64,000 nt of DNA from Altererythrobacter sp. CAU 1644. GTDB lineage: Bacteria > Pseudomonadota > Alphaproteobacteria > Sphingomonadales > Sphingomonadaceae. A model generated the notes under the pieces. The model was not told the DNA's origin, searched no databases, and was given only the letters and a program-made list of their open reading frames with translations. Both the position numbers and the translations under genes were made by a program. The stretch is from positions 2,174,352-2,238,351 of the forward strand of contig NZ_CP121106.1 in the NCBI RefSeq assembly GCF_029623755.1, written 5' to 3'. Below, one piece after another: positions 1 through 9,172 of the stretch. Every line of letters starts with the position of its first letter. The first letter of the stretch is position 1.

Positions 1-131
1 TCATCATCTTCATGCTGGTTCGCTATGCCAACAAGGTAACGGCACAGTTCGAAAAGAAGGAAGACGAGGCTCCTGCCGGTCCGACCGAGATCGACCTGCT
101 GACCGAAATCAGGGATGCCCTGAAGAAGTAG
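1..131 (+). CDS. mscL: MscL large-conductance mechanosensitive channel, C-terminal end (partial)
   Basis: Only the last 42 codons lie in the window, in the frame starting at base 3 and ending in TAG at 129-131. The reading IIFMLVRYANKV is the end of the second transmembrane helix. The ending TEIRDALKK matches the conserved C-terminal helical bundle of MscL. The family forms an inner-membrane pentamer that opens under high membrane tension to release solutes during osmotic downshock. The 5' part lies outside the window. The ssrA gene follows within about 60 bp on the same strand, apparently with its own promoter. Confidence 0.9.
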   Translation, partial: IIFMLVRYANKVTAQFEKKEDEAPAGPTEIDLLTEIRDALKK

Positions 132-160
132 CTGAATCCACTGCGCTTTTGCGCGGTCAC

Positions 161-188
161 TTCACATTAAGCGGGCGCGGCCTATATA
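161..188 (+). promoter_or_regulatory. Putative sigma-70-type promoter of ssrA
   Basis: TTCACA at 161-166 (5 of 6 to TTGACA) is followed after 16 bp by TATATA at 183-188. It lies just upstream of the first tmRNA-related sequence and downstream of the mscL stop. The assignment rests on spacing and box similarity only. Confidence 0.5.
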
Positions 189-194
189 GGGCGT

Positions 195-537
195 GCCCGT
201 TTTTGCGGGCTATGGCGATAAATTGCGCTGTGTAATAGGCACAACGGACCCGGGGGCAGTACCCGGCGGCTCCACCATAAAGCCCTGATATCAGGGGATT
301 TTGACGGGGCCGAACCAGGATCGACGTGTGTTGAAAGGCAGTGTTTTCGTCCGGGCTGAGTAACCCGTTAAAGGCTCAAAACACACAAGTGCCAATGACA
401 ATGAAGCACTCGCTCTCGCTGCGTAACCTGACGGCCTAACGGCCTGAAATTACAAAGCTATGAGCGCCGTTGGACCCACGGGGCAACAGAAGCGGATACC
501 GGGGGCCCGGGGGAGCCTAGCAACAGAATCCCCCACC
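195..537 (+). ncRNA. ssrA: Circularly permuted two-piece tmRNA
   Basis: In the alphaproteobacterial permuted layout the acceptor piece is encoded first. Its 3' end is CGGCTCC (267-273) followed by ACCA (274-277), preceded by a T-arm-like hairpin (CCGGG 250-254, CCCGG 262-266, 7-nt loop). The coding piece begins with GGGGCCG at 306-312, which pairs with CGGCTCC over seven positions, one of them G-U, rebuilding the acceptor stem. The tag frame GCC...GCG TAA at 391-426 reads ANDNEALALAA, a typical alphaproteobacterial tag. A pseudoknot-like G/C-rich stretch near 505-537 probably ends the coding piece. The spacer 278-305 would be removed in maturation. With SmpB the RNA rescues stalled ribosomes and tags their products for proteolysis. 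Both outer ends are approximate. Confidence 0.92.
391..426 (+). other. tmRNA proteolysis-tag reading frame
   Basis: The codons encode A-N-D-N-E-A-L-A-L-A-A and then TAA. The hydrophobic LALAA end is the ClpXP/ClpAP degradation signal of the tmRNA family. The resume codon is GCC at 391. Confidence 0.93.
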
Positions 538-688
538 GTTCCCCGCACCCTCATGCAATTCGTCGGCTCGGACCGCTGCGGTCGATCCGTTGGTAGAACG
601 ACGAAGGTCTTTGAACCTGATCGGTATGGTAGGCTGCGCCTGCGCCGAACATCTGCGATCAGCGATTCTCGAAGCATAGGGGCCAGTT

Positions 689-1381
689 TTGGACAATTTT
701 TCCGTGAGCGAAGACCGGGGCGGTGGACGACAGGCGGCGCTGGTCGACCTGCTCGTGGTGGTGGGCGTGTTGGTGAGCGTGAAGCAAGCCGTGCTGCCGT
801 TCTCGGTGGTCTACGCGGGGCCCGCGTCGACTTTCTCCGCCATGATCGTTGCAACATTCCTGCTCTATCGGAGAGGTATGCGCTGGGCTGACCTCGGGCT
901 CGTCTGGCCCGAGAGTTGGCTGAAGACGTTGGGCTGGACTGCGGCAATCTTTGCGGTGTTCCTGGCGACGGCGGGGCTTTCCAGCGTCCTGGCCGATCAG
1001 TTCGCAGAAGACATCGGTACCAGCGGTCGGTTCGATTTCGTCGAAGGTAGCTGGTTGGGTTACCTGACCGTCATGGCTCTGGTCTGGACCCATGGTTCGT
1101 TCTTCGAAGAGCTCTTGTTCAGGGCCTTTGTGATTACCAAGACGGAAGGGGCCTTGGGCGGCGCCCGCTGGGCGACCATCGGCGCGGTGGTGATCGGCGC
1201 GATCTTCTTTGGCTATCGCCATTATTACTACCAGGGGCTGCACGGTGCATTTGTGACCGGCATGATCGGGCTGGTGTTTGGTTTGATCTATGTCTGGATT
1301 GGGCGCCGCAACATCCTGCCGCTCATCCTGACACACGGCCTAGCGAACTCGATCGCACAGACTTCGCGCTTTCTTGGCTAG
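689..1381 (+). CDS. CPBP-family intramembrane glutamic endopeptidase (CAAX protease-like)
   Basis: The 230-residue multi-pass membrane protein carries the three CPBP (Abi/CAAX) motifs: EExxxR at 140-145 (EELLFR), FxxxH at 174-178 (FGYRH) and HxxxN at 216-220 (HGLAN). In characterised relatives these Glu and His residues form the catalytic centre inside the membrane. About five to six hydrophobic segments surround them. The start is TTG at 689 with an AGGGG-like site about 6 nt upstream; a GTG six codons in is an alternative. It stands alone between ssrA and opposite-strand genes, so context does not reveal the substrate. Bacterial members are linked to prenyl-protein processing, bacteriocin immunity or protein quality control. 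Confidence 0.8.
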   Translation: MDNFSVSEDRGGGRQAALVDLLVVVGVLVSVKQAVLPFSVVYAGPASTFSAMIVATFLLYRRGMRWADLGLVWPESWLKTLGWTAAIFAVFLATAGLSSVLADQFAEDIGTSGRFDFVEGSWLGYLTVMALVWTHGSFFEELLFRAFVITKTEGALGGARWATIGAVVIGAIFFGYRHYYYQGLHGAFVTGMIGLVFGLIYVWIGRRNILPLILTHGLANSIAQTSRFLG

Positions 1382-1402
1382 CCCGGCGAAGTTGTTTCTC
1401 CG

Positions 1403-1639
1403 CTACCCGAACAGCCGCCGGAACCATCCGCGCTCCTTGCCGCGAGCGCTCGATTCCCCGGAAATCTCCATCAGGTAGTTGCCGAGAACCGCAGCTTGCT
1501 GCTTGGTCATCAGGAACCGGAATTGGTCCGGCTTCACCCGGTCGACGTCCTCTGCCGAATGGTAGCTCTCCATCTTCAGCATCACGCGATTGCCCAAATC
1601 GTGGTGGGTCCAGCCGACTAATGCGCCGTGACTCTCCAT
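1403..1639 (-). CDS. Conserved small protein of unknown function (78 aa)
   Basis: No family is recognised. The ATG at 1639 is preceded by a strong GGAGGAGC site, which supports it as a real gene. The product is soluble, with a central His-rich/Asp-rich part and a basic C-terminus ending RGWFRRLFG, which looks like an amphipathic membrane- or protein-contact helix. It converges on the CPBP protease gene, with only 21 bp between the stops. Confidence 0.6.
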   Translation of the reverse strand: MESHGALVGWTHHDLGNRVMLKMESYHSAEDVDRVKPDQFRFLMTKQQAAVLGNYLMEISGESSARGKERGWFRRLFG

Positions 1640-1739
1640 GGCTGCTCCTCCAAGCCCTAGGTGTTACATCTTAGGGAAGCAGCTAACCCGTGCAACGGCA
1701 ACAACCCAAATGGGGCAGACGTGCGTCAAAAAGGCACAG

Positions 1740-2003
1740 TCAGGTGACGGGATCGTCCTGCGCGTCCCGGCGCGCTTTCGCATCCTGTTCGTAACGGATG
1801 GCATCGAGGATCTTCGCGCCGCCGAGGAACACCGCGCCCGCTGTCGCTGCCCACAAGAGGTAGCCGCCGACGCCGGGATACTCGAGCGTGTAATGCACGC
1901 CGCGCGTCATCGCGCCGAGGGCCAGGGCGTAGATAATCAGATACGCTTCGAAACGCGTCTTGATCACAAACAGCCGGCCAATCTTGCGCAGCATCTTCGC
2001 CAT
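1740..2003 (-). CDS. Small membrane protein of unknown function (about 87 aa)
   Basis: The protein has a basic N-terminus (MAKMLRKIGRLFVIKTRFEA), then two hydrophobic segments and a charged C-terminal tail. This suggests an inner-membrane protein with a cytoplasmic tail. The frame is also open from a TTG at 2042, which has a GGAAATCC stretch in front, so the start is unsettled. No family is recognised. It is transcribed in the same direction as the ast cluster upstream of it, 107 bp after the astB stop. Confidence 0.55.
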   Translation of the reverse strand: MAKMLRKIGRLFVIKTRFEAYLIIYALALGAMTRGVHYTLEYPGVGGYLLWAATAGAVFLGGAKILDAIRYEQDAKARRDAQDDPVT

Positions 2004-2110
2004 TGCCTTTACGACTCGGCCCGCAGAAATCAGGAAACCCAAGGATTTCCGACACTTTGGGGGTTAACGAGATGTAAAGTTTACGAAAAACCGGCCTGCT
2101 GTCCAGCGCA

Positions 2111-3361
2111 TTAACCCAGTTCGGAGAGCCCGAGCCGGTCGAGAAGTGCCCCGCGTGCCGATTTGACACTGTTTGCCAGCGTTTCGCTGCCGAGATCGGC
2201 CGGGTCGATCTGTTCGGGCCAATGGGACGCGATGGTCTGTTCCAGCGTGTCGGCCTTTTCATCGTCGAGCATGAAGCGCGGATCGACCGTCGCAGGATCT
2301 GCAACGACACGCAGGCGCAGACAGGCAGGTCCTCCGCCATTGGCCATCGACTGGCGCACATCCACCGGGACCACTTCGCGGATCGGGCCGTTGGTTGCAA
2401 GCATGCCTTCTAGCCAGCCCCATACCGCACCGCTTTCACGGCATTCATCGGGAACGACCAGCGCCATGCCGCCTTGCGGGCGCGTGACGAGCTGGGCGTT
2501 GAAGAGATAAGTCTTGATAGCTTCGGATAGGCTCACCGCGCTGTCGGGTACTTCGACGACCTGCAGCGCGGAGAAAGCTTTGCGCATCGCGTCATAGGCA
2601 CCCTGGCGGTCGGCAAATGCCAACTCGTGCGCGAAAATGACGGTCTCGTTGGCGACTGCAACGACATCGTTGTGGAATGCCCCCGCTTCGATCGCGACCG
2701 GGTTCTGTTCGATGAATACGGCGCGCTCGGGGGCGAGGCCGTGGAGCCGCGCAACGGCGCGACTGGCCTGTTCGTGCTGGCGCGCCGGGAACTTGCCGCC
2801 CGGGCGACCATAGACGAACACCTCGACGCCCTGCGCTCCATGCCCATCGCACAGCCGCATGTGATTGGCCGCACCTTCATCGCCAAAGGTCGGCGGCACG
2901 GCATCGTGCACGACGAAATGGTCACCATTGCCGAATGCGACATCGAGCATTCGCTTCGTATCCGGCCACTCCTGGGCACGGTGGATCATGGTGACCAGAT
3001 TGGCGGGTGTCAGGTGGCATTTGCCGTCGGCAGTGTCGGGCGCCGGGCTGACGGTCGCGGCATTGGCGGTCCACATGCTCGAGGCGGACCAGGCGGCTGC
3101 CAGCAGCGCACGGTCGACCGCCGGATCGACGGCAAGGCTATCGAGCAGCGAGTTGTTCGGGCGGGGCAGCGGCAGCAGGAACCCTTGTGCGCCGAAGCGA
3201 GCCAAATTGCCGCGCATCTTCTCCACGCCCTGCAGCGCTGCGGCGCGCGGATAGGAGACATCGCCCTTGTGGCTGGCACTGGCGATATTCCCGAGGCTTA
3301 GACCGGCGTAATTGTGGCTCGGCCCGACGATGCCGTCGAAATTGATCTCCGTCAGGCTCAT
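2111..3361 (-). CDS. astB: N-succinylarginine dihydrolase
   Basis: This 416-residue enzyme hydrolyses N2-succinylarginine to N2-succinylornithine, ammonia and CO2, the second step of the arginine succinyltransferase pathway. The N-terminus (EINFDGIVGPSHNYAGLS) and the GGGPACLRLR segment near residue 347, containing the putative nucleophilic cysteine, match the AstB family. The start was placed at 3361 because its ATG overlaps the astA stop (ATGA, 3358-3361), giving translational coupling. An upstream in-frame ATG would add five residues. Length agrees with the usual 440 or so. Confidence 0.93.
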   Translation of the reverse strand: MSLTEINFDGIVGPSHNYAGLSLGNIASASHKGDVSYPRAAALQGVEKMRGNLARFGAQGFLLPLPRPNNSLLDSLAVDPAVDRALLAAAWSASSMWTANAATVSPAPDTADGKCHLTPANLVTMIHRAQEWPDTKRMLDVAFGNGDHFVVHDAVPPTFGDEGAANHMRLCDGHGAQGVEVFVYGRPGGKFPARQHEQASRAVARLHGLAPERAVFIEQNPVAIEAGAFHNDVVAVANETVIFAHELAFADRQGAYDAMRKAFSALQVVEVPDSAVSLSEAIKTYLFNAQLVTRPQGGMALVVPDECRESGAVWGWLEGMLATNGPIREVVPVDVRQSMANGGGPACLRLRVVADPATVDPRFMLDDEKADTLEQTIASHWPEQIDPADLGSETLANSVKSARGALLDRLGLSELG

Positions 3362-4374
3362 CGTGCGACGCTCCACACGGTATCGCCGATCTTCACGTCC
3401 AGAACGTCGGCCGCCTGCGCATCGATTGCGATCTCTCCCTCGTCACCGAGTGCCCGCGCCCCGTAGCAGCTGCGGAAGCTGCTGAGCCTGCCGGTGGCGA
3501 GGAGGGCCCGCTCCCCTTCCTCGAGCGTGGTCGAGGTGATCTTGAGCGGCTTGGCTTCCTTGACGCTTTTCACATCATCGGTGCGCGCCACCATCGTCGG
3601 GCCGCCGTCGAAGATGTCGACATAGCCGTCATAGCGGAACCCTTCATTCTCGAGCATGCGCATGGCCGCCCGGCCGGTGGGGTGGGGCATGCCGATCACC
3701 TTCTTGGCCTCTTCGTCGAGCATGGCGACATAGACCGGGTGCTTGGGCATTAAATCCGCGATAAACTGGTTGCCATTGATGGCGTTGAAATAATCGGCTT
3801 CCTGGAACCCCATGCCGAAGAAGCGGCCAGCGACACCGTCCCAGAAGGGCGACCCGCCGCGTTCGTCGATGATGCCACGCAGCTCCGCCAGCACGCGGTC
3901 GCCGAACCGTTCGCGGTGCATCGCAATGAAGAGGTAGCGACTGCGAGCAAGGAGCAGTCCAAGCCCACCCGCGCGTTCGTTGGGGTGGAGAAAGAGCCCG
4001 CCGACTTCGCTCGAACCTTCAAGGTCCGTGACGAGACTGAGCATCTCGGCACGCACCGTGCGGTCGAGCTCTTGGCTGTACTGGGTCAGCGTGTTCAGAC
4101 GATAGGAATAGAATGGCCATTGCTGACCGACCTGGGTCATCAATTGGCAGGTGCCGCGGATCGCTCCGGTGGCGGTGTCTTCAAGGATCAGGACGAACTG
4201 CTCGTCGGCCAGTTCGTCTTCGTCACGCGCAAATGCCTCGCTCGCGCGCGCCAGCTTCGCGCCCAGGGCATTGCGATCGGGCGGCAAATTGGTGAAGCCG
4301 CCGCCGGTGAGCTTGGCCATCTCGTAAAGATGTTCGAGGTCGTCGGCGCGGGCCGCGCGCAGGCGAAAAGTCAA
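3358..4374 (-). CDS. astA: Arginine N-succinyltransferase
   Basis: AstA transfers succinyl from succinyl-CoA to the alpha-amino group of arginine, the first step of arginine catabolism to glutamate. The 338-residue product (family about 340) starts FRLRAARADDLEHLYEMAK and has the family segments GGLFLHPNERAGGLGLLL and MPKHPVYVAMLDEEAK. The start is a TTG at 4374 that overlaps the upstream stop as TTGA and has GGAGGA about 7 nt upstream. The frame is open further upstream, but that part overlaps the hydrolase gene. It sits between the M20 hydrolase and astB and overlaps both. Confidence 0.92.
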   Translation of the reverse strand: MTFRLRAARADDLEHLYEMAKLTGGGFTNLPPDRNALGAKLARASEAFARDEDELADEQFVLILEDTATGAIRGTCQLMTQVGQQWPFYSYRLNTLTQYSQELDRTVRAEMLSLVTDLEGSSEVGGLFLHPNERAGGLGLLLARSRYLFIAMHRERFGDRVLAELRGIIDERGGSPFWDGVAGRFFGMGFQEADYFNAINGNQFIADLMPKHPVYVAMLDEEAKKVIGMPHPTGRAAMRMLENEGFRYDGYVDIFDGGPTMVARTDDVKSVKEAKPLKITSTTLEEGERALLATGRLSSFRSCYGARALGDEGEIAIDAQAADVLDVKIGDTVWSVAR

Positions 4375-5579
4375 AGCAAATCCTCCGAAGCAAGTTTGTG
4401 AAGCACCAAGGCCGACAGTGCGGCGCGCTCCCAAAGCGATGGTACGATCATGAATTCCTGGGGGCTGTGAATTGCACCGCCGCGCACGCCCATGGTGTCG
4501 ACAACCGGGACGCCGGTTGCCGCGATATTGTTGCCGTCGCACACCCCGCCGGTCGACTGCCAGCCGATGTCGTGGCCAAGCGAGGCGCCGCAGTCGCGCA
4601 CCAGATCGAACAGCTTTTGCGCCTTGCGGTCCACCGGCTTGGGGGGACGGGTGATTCCACCATGGCGATGGATCGACACCTCATGCGCTTGCTGCACATC
4701 GCCGACGAGGCGCGCGAGGGCACTCTCGAATCTTTCAGCCGCATCGGGGCTCTTGGGCCGGATGTTGAAGCGCAGGACCGCATGATCCGGGACGACGTTG
4801 TTGGCGGAACCGCCATCGATCTTGGCCGGATTGATCGGGCACTCATCGCTCTGCACCTCCTTGAGGCCCAGCACGAGAGCTGCTGCCGCGACGATGGCAT
4901 TGCGGCCATCCTGCGGGTTGCGCCCGGCATGGGCGCTCTTGCCGGAGATGGTCAGCGAGTAATTGCCGCTGCCGCCGCGCGCGTGCGCAAGCGTACCGTC
5001 GGGGAGGGCGGAGGGTTCGTAGGTAAGCGCCGCATACTTCCCGCGGGCCAGTTCCTCGATCAGCGGGGCCGAAGCGAGTGACCCCGTCTCCTCGTCAGAA
5101 TTGATCATCACGTCGTAGCCGATGCGACTGGCAACCTCGCTCTGCTCGAAAGCTTTCAACGCATGCAGGATTACGGCGATCCCGCCCTTCATATCGGCCA
5201 GGCCGGGACCGTTGAGCGTTTCTTCATCGAGCCATTGCTGTTCCTGGAAAGGGTGATCGACCGGGAACACTGTATCCATGTGCCCGGTGAACAGGAGGCG
5301 GCGTTCCGCCCCCGGTCTAACCCGCAGGACCATATGTTGCCCAAACTGGCGCTCGACTTCGCGCCCTGAGGCGTCGATCGCGGTCACAGGCGCAGGGTCT
5401 ACCAATTCGATCTGGCCGGGAAGCTCGGCAAATGCGTCTGCCAGCAGGCCCGCCATCTGGGCGAGGCCGGGCAGGTTTGCCGTTCCGGTATTGATCGCGC
5501 TCCAGCCCTGCGCATGCACGAGCATCGCATCCTGATCGATCGGTTCGACCAGCTTGGTTTGGGTTGCATCCAGTTTCAT
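4371..5579 (-). CDS. M20-family metallohydrolase in the ast cluster
   Basis: The 402-residue protein is a carboxypeptidase G2/ArgE-like M20 amidohydrolase. Dinuclear-zinc motifs are visible: HMD at 100-102, GLADMKGG with the bridging Asp at 129, and DEE at 162-164 with the general base Glu 163. A C-terminal HSPQE supplies a late metal ligand. It lacks a signal peptide, so it is probably cytosolic. It is the first gene of a translationally coupled set with astA and astB. From context it may hydrolyse an N-acyl amino acid, possibly N-succinylglutamate or succinylornithine, standing in for AstE, which is a different fold. That role is inference. ATG 5579 has AAGGCGG upstream. Confidence 0.8.
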   Translation of the reverse strand: MKLDATQTKLVEPIDQDAMLVHAQGWSAINTGTANLPGLAQMAGLLADAFAELPGQIELVDPAPVTAIDASGREVERQFGQHMVLRVRPGAERRLLFTGHMDTVFPVDHPFQEQQWLDEETLNGPGLADMKGGIAVILHALKAFEQSEVASRIGYDVMINSDEETGSLASAPLIEELARGKYAALTYEPSALPDGTLAHARGGSGNYSLTISGKSAHAGRNPQDGRNAIVAAAALVLGLKEVQSDECPINPAKIDGGSANNVVPDHAVLRFNIRPKSPDAAERFESALARLVGDVQQAHEVSIHRHGGITRPPKPVDRKAQKLFDLVRDCGASLGHDIGWQSTGGVCDGNNIAATGVPVVDTMGVRGGAIHSPQEFMIVPSLWERAALSALVLHKLASEDLL

Positions 5580-5752
5580 TCGCAACCGCCTTAGCCGGGG
5601 CCGAGCATTAGGCCAACCCGGCATCTGGCTGGACGATTGCGGGCGGTTGCAAAAGCAATCTGGTTTGGCCATAGGCAGGCCATTCCTCCCCGGGAAACCA
5701 GTCGTTTCATTCGCCTGCCGAGCTCCGTGCGGGCGCAAAATGCGAGGAATGC

Positions 5753-7861
5753 GTGACCGATTCAGTTACCCGCGCCGGTATCGCCGTCGATGCCGAGTTG
5801 GCCAGATTCATCGAAAACGAAGTGCTCTCTGTCCTGGGCCGCGACGTCGCGTCCTTCTGGGAGGGTCTTGCCGCCCTCCTGGCCGAGTTTGCCCCGCGCA
5901 ACCGCGCCCTTCTGGCAACCCGCGAGGATCTGCAGGCGAAGATCGACAACTGGCACAAGGATCGTCGGGGCCAGCGGATCGATCAGGGCGAATACCAGAC
6001 GTTCCTGCGGGAGATCGGCTACCTCGTCCCCGAGCCGGGCGAATTCACCATCGGGACGCAGAACGTCGATCCGGAGATCGCGACAATGGCCGGACCGCAG
6101 CTGGTGGTCCCGATCCTCAATGCCCGGTTCCTGCTCAACGCTGCCAACGCGCGTTGGGGGAGCCTGTATGACGCGTTCTACGGCACCGATGCGCTCGACG
6201 CGCCGCCGGCAAAGCCGGGTGGCTATGACAAGGATCGCGGCGATGCGGTGATTGCGCGCGGTCGGGAATTCCTCGACCAGGCGGTACCGCTCAAGAACGG
6301 CAGCTGGGCCGATCTCGAACTGGCCGACGTCGTGGCAAATGGCATCGCGATTTCCGACGAACGCCAGTACCTAGGGGCGACCGAGAAGGGTCGCCTGTTC
6401 AAGAACAACGGCTTGCACATCGAAGTTGTGTTCGATCCTGAGAGTTCCATCGGCAGCGAGGACAAGGCCGGGATCAGCGACATCAATGTCGAAGCGGCGC
6501 TCACGACCATCTGCGACTGCGAGGATTCGGTTGCGGCGGTCGACGCCGAGGACAAGCTGCTCGCCTATACCAACTGGCTCGGCCTGATCCGCGGCGACCT
6601 GGAAGAAAGCTTCGACAAAGGCACCACTCGGGTCACGCGGAAGCTCGAGGGTGACAAGGTGTACACGGCGCCTGACGGATCGAGTGCCAGCCTGTCCGGT
6701 CGCAGCCTTCTATTTGTCCGCAACGTCGGACATCTGATGACCAATCCTGCGATCTGGCTGGCCGATGGGCATGAGATCCCAGAAGGTATCATGGACGCCG
6801 TCTTCACCAGTGCGATCGGTGCGCTCGATGTCGAGGGCCATGCACAATACGGCAACAGCCGGTGTGGCAGCATCTACATCGTGAAGCCCAAGATGCATGG
6901 GCCTGAAGAATGCGCCTTCACCAATGATTTGTTCGACGCGGTGGAGGACCTGCTCGGCCTCCGGCGGCACACCATCAAGGTCGGCGTGATGGACGAGGAG
7001 CGGCGCACCAGCGCCAACCTCGGTGCCTGCATTCACGCCGTGCGCGACCGGATCGTGTTCATCAACACCGGCTTCCTCGACCGCACCGGCGACGAGATTC
7101 ACACTTCGATGCAAGCCGGGCCGATGGTTCGCAAGGCGCAGATGAAGTCGAGCGAGTGGCTGGCGGCCTACGAGAAGCGCAATGTGGCGATCGGCCTCAG
7201 GCATGGACTCTCGGGCCGTGCCCAGATCGGCAAGGGCATGTGGCCGGCACCCGATCTGATGGGCCAGATGATGGCGGAGAAGATCGGCCATCTCAAGGCA
7301 GGGGCCAACACCGCCTGGGTGCCTTCGCCCACTGCAGCCACGCTGCACGCACTCCATTATCACCAGTGCAATGTATTTGCCGAGCAATCAGGGCTGACCG
7401 AGGTACCCCCGCTCGAGGACTTGCTGACCATCCCGCTCGCAAAGGGGACCAATTGGTCGGACGATGAACTGCGCGAGGAACTCGACAACAACGCCCAGGG
7501 CCTGCTCGGCTACGTCGTGCGCTGGATCGACCAGGGTGTCGGTTGCTCGAAGGTGCCCGACATCAACGACGTCGGATTGATGGAAGACCGCGCCACGCTG
7601 CGTATTTCATCGCAGCATATGGCGAACTGGCTGCTGCACGGTGTTGTCACCGAAGAGCAGGTGATGGATTCGCTGCGCCGAATGGCGGCCAAGGTCGACC
7701 AGCAGAATGCGGGCGATCCGTTCTACGAGCCGCTGCTCGAGAACGAGGACGGACCGGCCTTTCGTGCGGCATGCGATCTGGTGTTCAAGGGTGTCGACCA
7801 GCCGTCCGGATATACCGAACCGCTGTTGCATCGCTGGAGGCAGGTGAAGAAGGCGAGCTGA
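5753..7861 (+). CDS. glcB: Malate synthase G
   Basis: The 702-residue protein has the length and sequence of the monomeric G isoform, which condenses glyoxylate with acetyl-CoA to malate in the glyoxylate bypass and glycolate use. Recognisable family segments include [32 protein letters not shown] (acidic Mg2+/glyoxylate site), [15 protein letters not shown] and the C-terminal [15 protein letters not shown]. The start is GTG at 5753 with GAGGAA upstream. It is divergent from the ast cluster, with 173 bp between the starts, and convergent with the PilZ gene. Confidence 0.95.
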   Translation: MTDSVTRAGIAVDAELARFIENEVLSVLGRDVASFWEGLAALLAEFAPRNRALLATREDLQAKIDNWHKDRRGQRIDQGEYQTFLREIGYLVPEPGEFTIGTQNVDPEIATMAGPQLVVPILNARFLLNAANARWGSLYDAFYGTDALDAPPAKPGGYDKDRGDAVIARGREFLDQAVPLKNGSWADLELADVVANGIAISDERQYLGATEKGRLFKNNGLHIEVVFDPESSIGSEDKAGISDINVEAALTTICDCEDSVAAVDAEDKLLAYTNWLGLIRGDLEESFDKGTTRVTRKLEGDKVYTAPDGSSASLSGRSLLFVRNVGHLMTNPAIWLADGHEIPEGIMDAVFTSAIGALDVEGHAQYGNSRCGSIYIVKPKMHGPEECAFTNDLFDAVEDLLGLRRHTIKVGVMDEERRTSANLGACIHAVRDRIVFINTGFLDRTGDEIHTSMQAGPMVRKAQMKSSEWLAAYEKRNVAIGLRHGLSGRAQIGKGMWPAPDLMGQMMAEKIGHLKAGANTAWVPSPTAATLHALHYHQCNVFAEQSGLTEVPPLEDLLTIPLAKGTNWSDDELREELDNNAQGLLGYVVRWIDQGVGCSKVPDINDVGLMEDRATLRISSQHMANWLLHGVVTEEQVMDSLRRMAAKVDQQNAGDPFYEPLLENEDGPAFRAACDLVFKGVDQPSGYTEPLLHRWRQVKKAS

Positions 7862-7878
7862 ACGCGCGCCGATCGGCG

Positions 7879-8274
7879 TCAGTCGTCGCCTGAAACCAGG
7901 CGACCCGAGCGCTTGCGCCCCATCGGGATGTTCCCGGCGCTTGCCACCGGACCCTGCACGCGCATCTCCTTGCCGGCGAGCGCCGCCACGTCTTCGAGCG
8001 AGATCGGGTGATCGAAAACCACACCGCAGGCTTCGGTGCTGGTCCAGGCGACCTTGCAGAAGACTTCGTTCCCGCCGAAGATCAGCAAGCCGGTGACGCC
8101 CTTCGCGGGCAGCGAGGGGGCAGTAAAGCGTGCGCCCAGTTCGGAGACATTCTCGACCACACCGCGGCGTTCGCCGCTGACGCTGCGAAAGCAGGCTGAG
8201 CATTTGATAGCAAAGCGCGCCGCCTGGCGGCGGTCTTGCTGCAATGCCTCCGACTTCGATTCGAGATCGCTCAT
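7879..8274 (-). CDS. PilZ-domain protein
   Basis: The 131-residue protein contains the PilZ signature: an arginine-rich RRQAAR near residues 15-20 and the N-x-S-x-x-G element ENVSELGARF about 30 residues later. These motifs bind cyclic di-GMP in characterised members. A short basic tail (MGRKRSGR) follows. ATG 8274 was chosen over one ten codons upstream because AAGGAA lies 9 nt before it. It is a single-domain protein with no output domain, so it may act by protein contact. The gene converges on glcB. Confidence 0.8.
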   Translation of the reverse strand: MSDLESKSEALQQDRRQAARFAIKCSACFRSVSGERRGVVENVSELGARFTAPSLPAKGVTGLLIFGGNEVFCKVAWTSTEACGVVFDHPISLEDVAALAGKEMRVQGPVASAGNIPMGRKRSGRLVSGDD

Positions 8275-8353
8275 CCGCACGGTTTCCTTTTCGTGACGGA
8301 GCATGGTCGCAAAATCCGAATGATGAATGGTTGGGAAGCGTGTTTAACCCAAA

Positions 8354-9172
8354 TTAACCAATTGCACGCGCGAGCGCGACGAAATCGCCGACCGCAAGGG
8401 TTTCGGCGCGTCGCTGCGGATCGATGCCGAGCGCCTCCAGCGCCTCGACCGCGCCTGGTACCGCTTTGAGGCTTTGGCGCAGCATCTTGCGCCGCTGGCC
8501 GAAGGCGGCTTCGGTGAGCCGTTCGAGAATTCGCGCAGATACGCCATCCGGCATCTCGGCCGGGGTCACATGGACGATCGCACTCATCACCTTGGGCGGC
8601 GGTGTAAAGGCGCTGCGATGGACCTTCATCGCCAGCTTTGCGTCGCTGCGCCACTGGGCCAGCACGGCGAGGCGGCCATAAGCGCCCGAACCGGTCGCTG
8701 CGACGATCCGCTGGGCGACCTCAAGCTGAAACATCAAGGTCAGCGAAGTCCATTGCGGCGGCCAACCCTCGCCACCCAGCCAGCGCGTGAACAGCGCTGT
8801 CCCGACATTGTACGGGAGGTTGGCGACGATGGCGAAGGGCTCGCCCATAAGTTCATTGTGATCGATCTTCAGCGCGTCTCCCTCAATCACGCGAAGCTGG
8901 CCCGGGTAGGCTTGAGCCAAATCATCGAGTGCCGGAAGGCAGCGCCGGTCCATCTCGATCGCGGTCACGCGCGCCCCGGCCTTGAGCAACGCACGCGTCA
9001 ATCCGCCCGGACCGGGCCCGATTTCCAGCACCGGCCTGTCCTGCAAGTCTCCTGGTAGCGCGGCGATCCGGTCAAGCAGTTGCGCATCGAACAGGAAGTT
9101 CTGTCCCAGCGCCTTCGACGCGCTCAATCCATGTTTCGCGATGACCTCGCGCAGTGGCGGAAGGTCAGCCAT
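8354..9172 (-). CDS. rsmA: 16S rRNA (adenine1518/1519-N6) dimethyltransferase
   Basis: RsmA (KsgA) dimethylates two adjacent adenines in helix 45 of 16S rRNA late in 30S assembly. The 272-residue product has the SAM-binding motif [10 protein letters not shown] and the catalytic NLPYN (class I N6-adenine MTase), plus the usual opening KALGQNFL. The gene overlaps pdxA by 8 bp and is the last gene of lptD-surA-pdxA-rsmA, an order shared with many proteobacteria. Confidence 0.96.
   Translation of the reverse strand: MADLPPLREVIAKHGLSASKALGQNFLFDAQLLDRIAALPGDLQDRPVLEIGPGPGGLTRALLKAGARVTAIEMDRRCLPALDDLAQAYPGQLRVIEGDALKIDHNELMGEPFAIVANLPYNVGTALFTRWLGGEGWPPQWTSLTLMFQLEVAQRIVAATGSGAYGRLAVLAQWRSDAKLAMKVHRSAFTPPPKVMSAIVHVTPAEMPDGVSARILERLTEAAFGQRRKMLRQSLKAVPGAVEALEALGIDPQRRAETLAVGDFVALARAIG

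Noticed and set aside
659-1336. 225-codon minus-strand frame across the CPBP gene
   Set aside because: The plus-strand protein has all three CPBP motifs; the minus frame has no recognisable features.
1726-2400. Minus-strand frame overlapping the small membrane protein and astB
   Set aside because: Composition is typical of a shifted frame and it crosses the end of a conserved gene.
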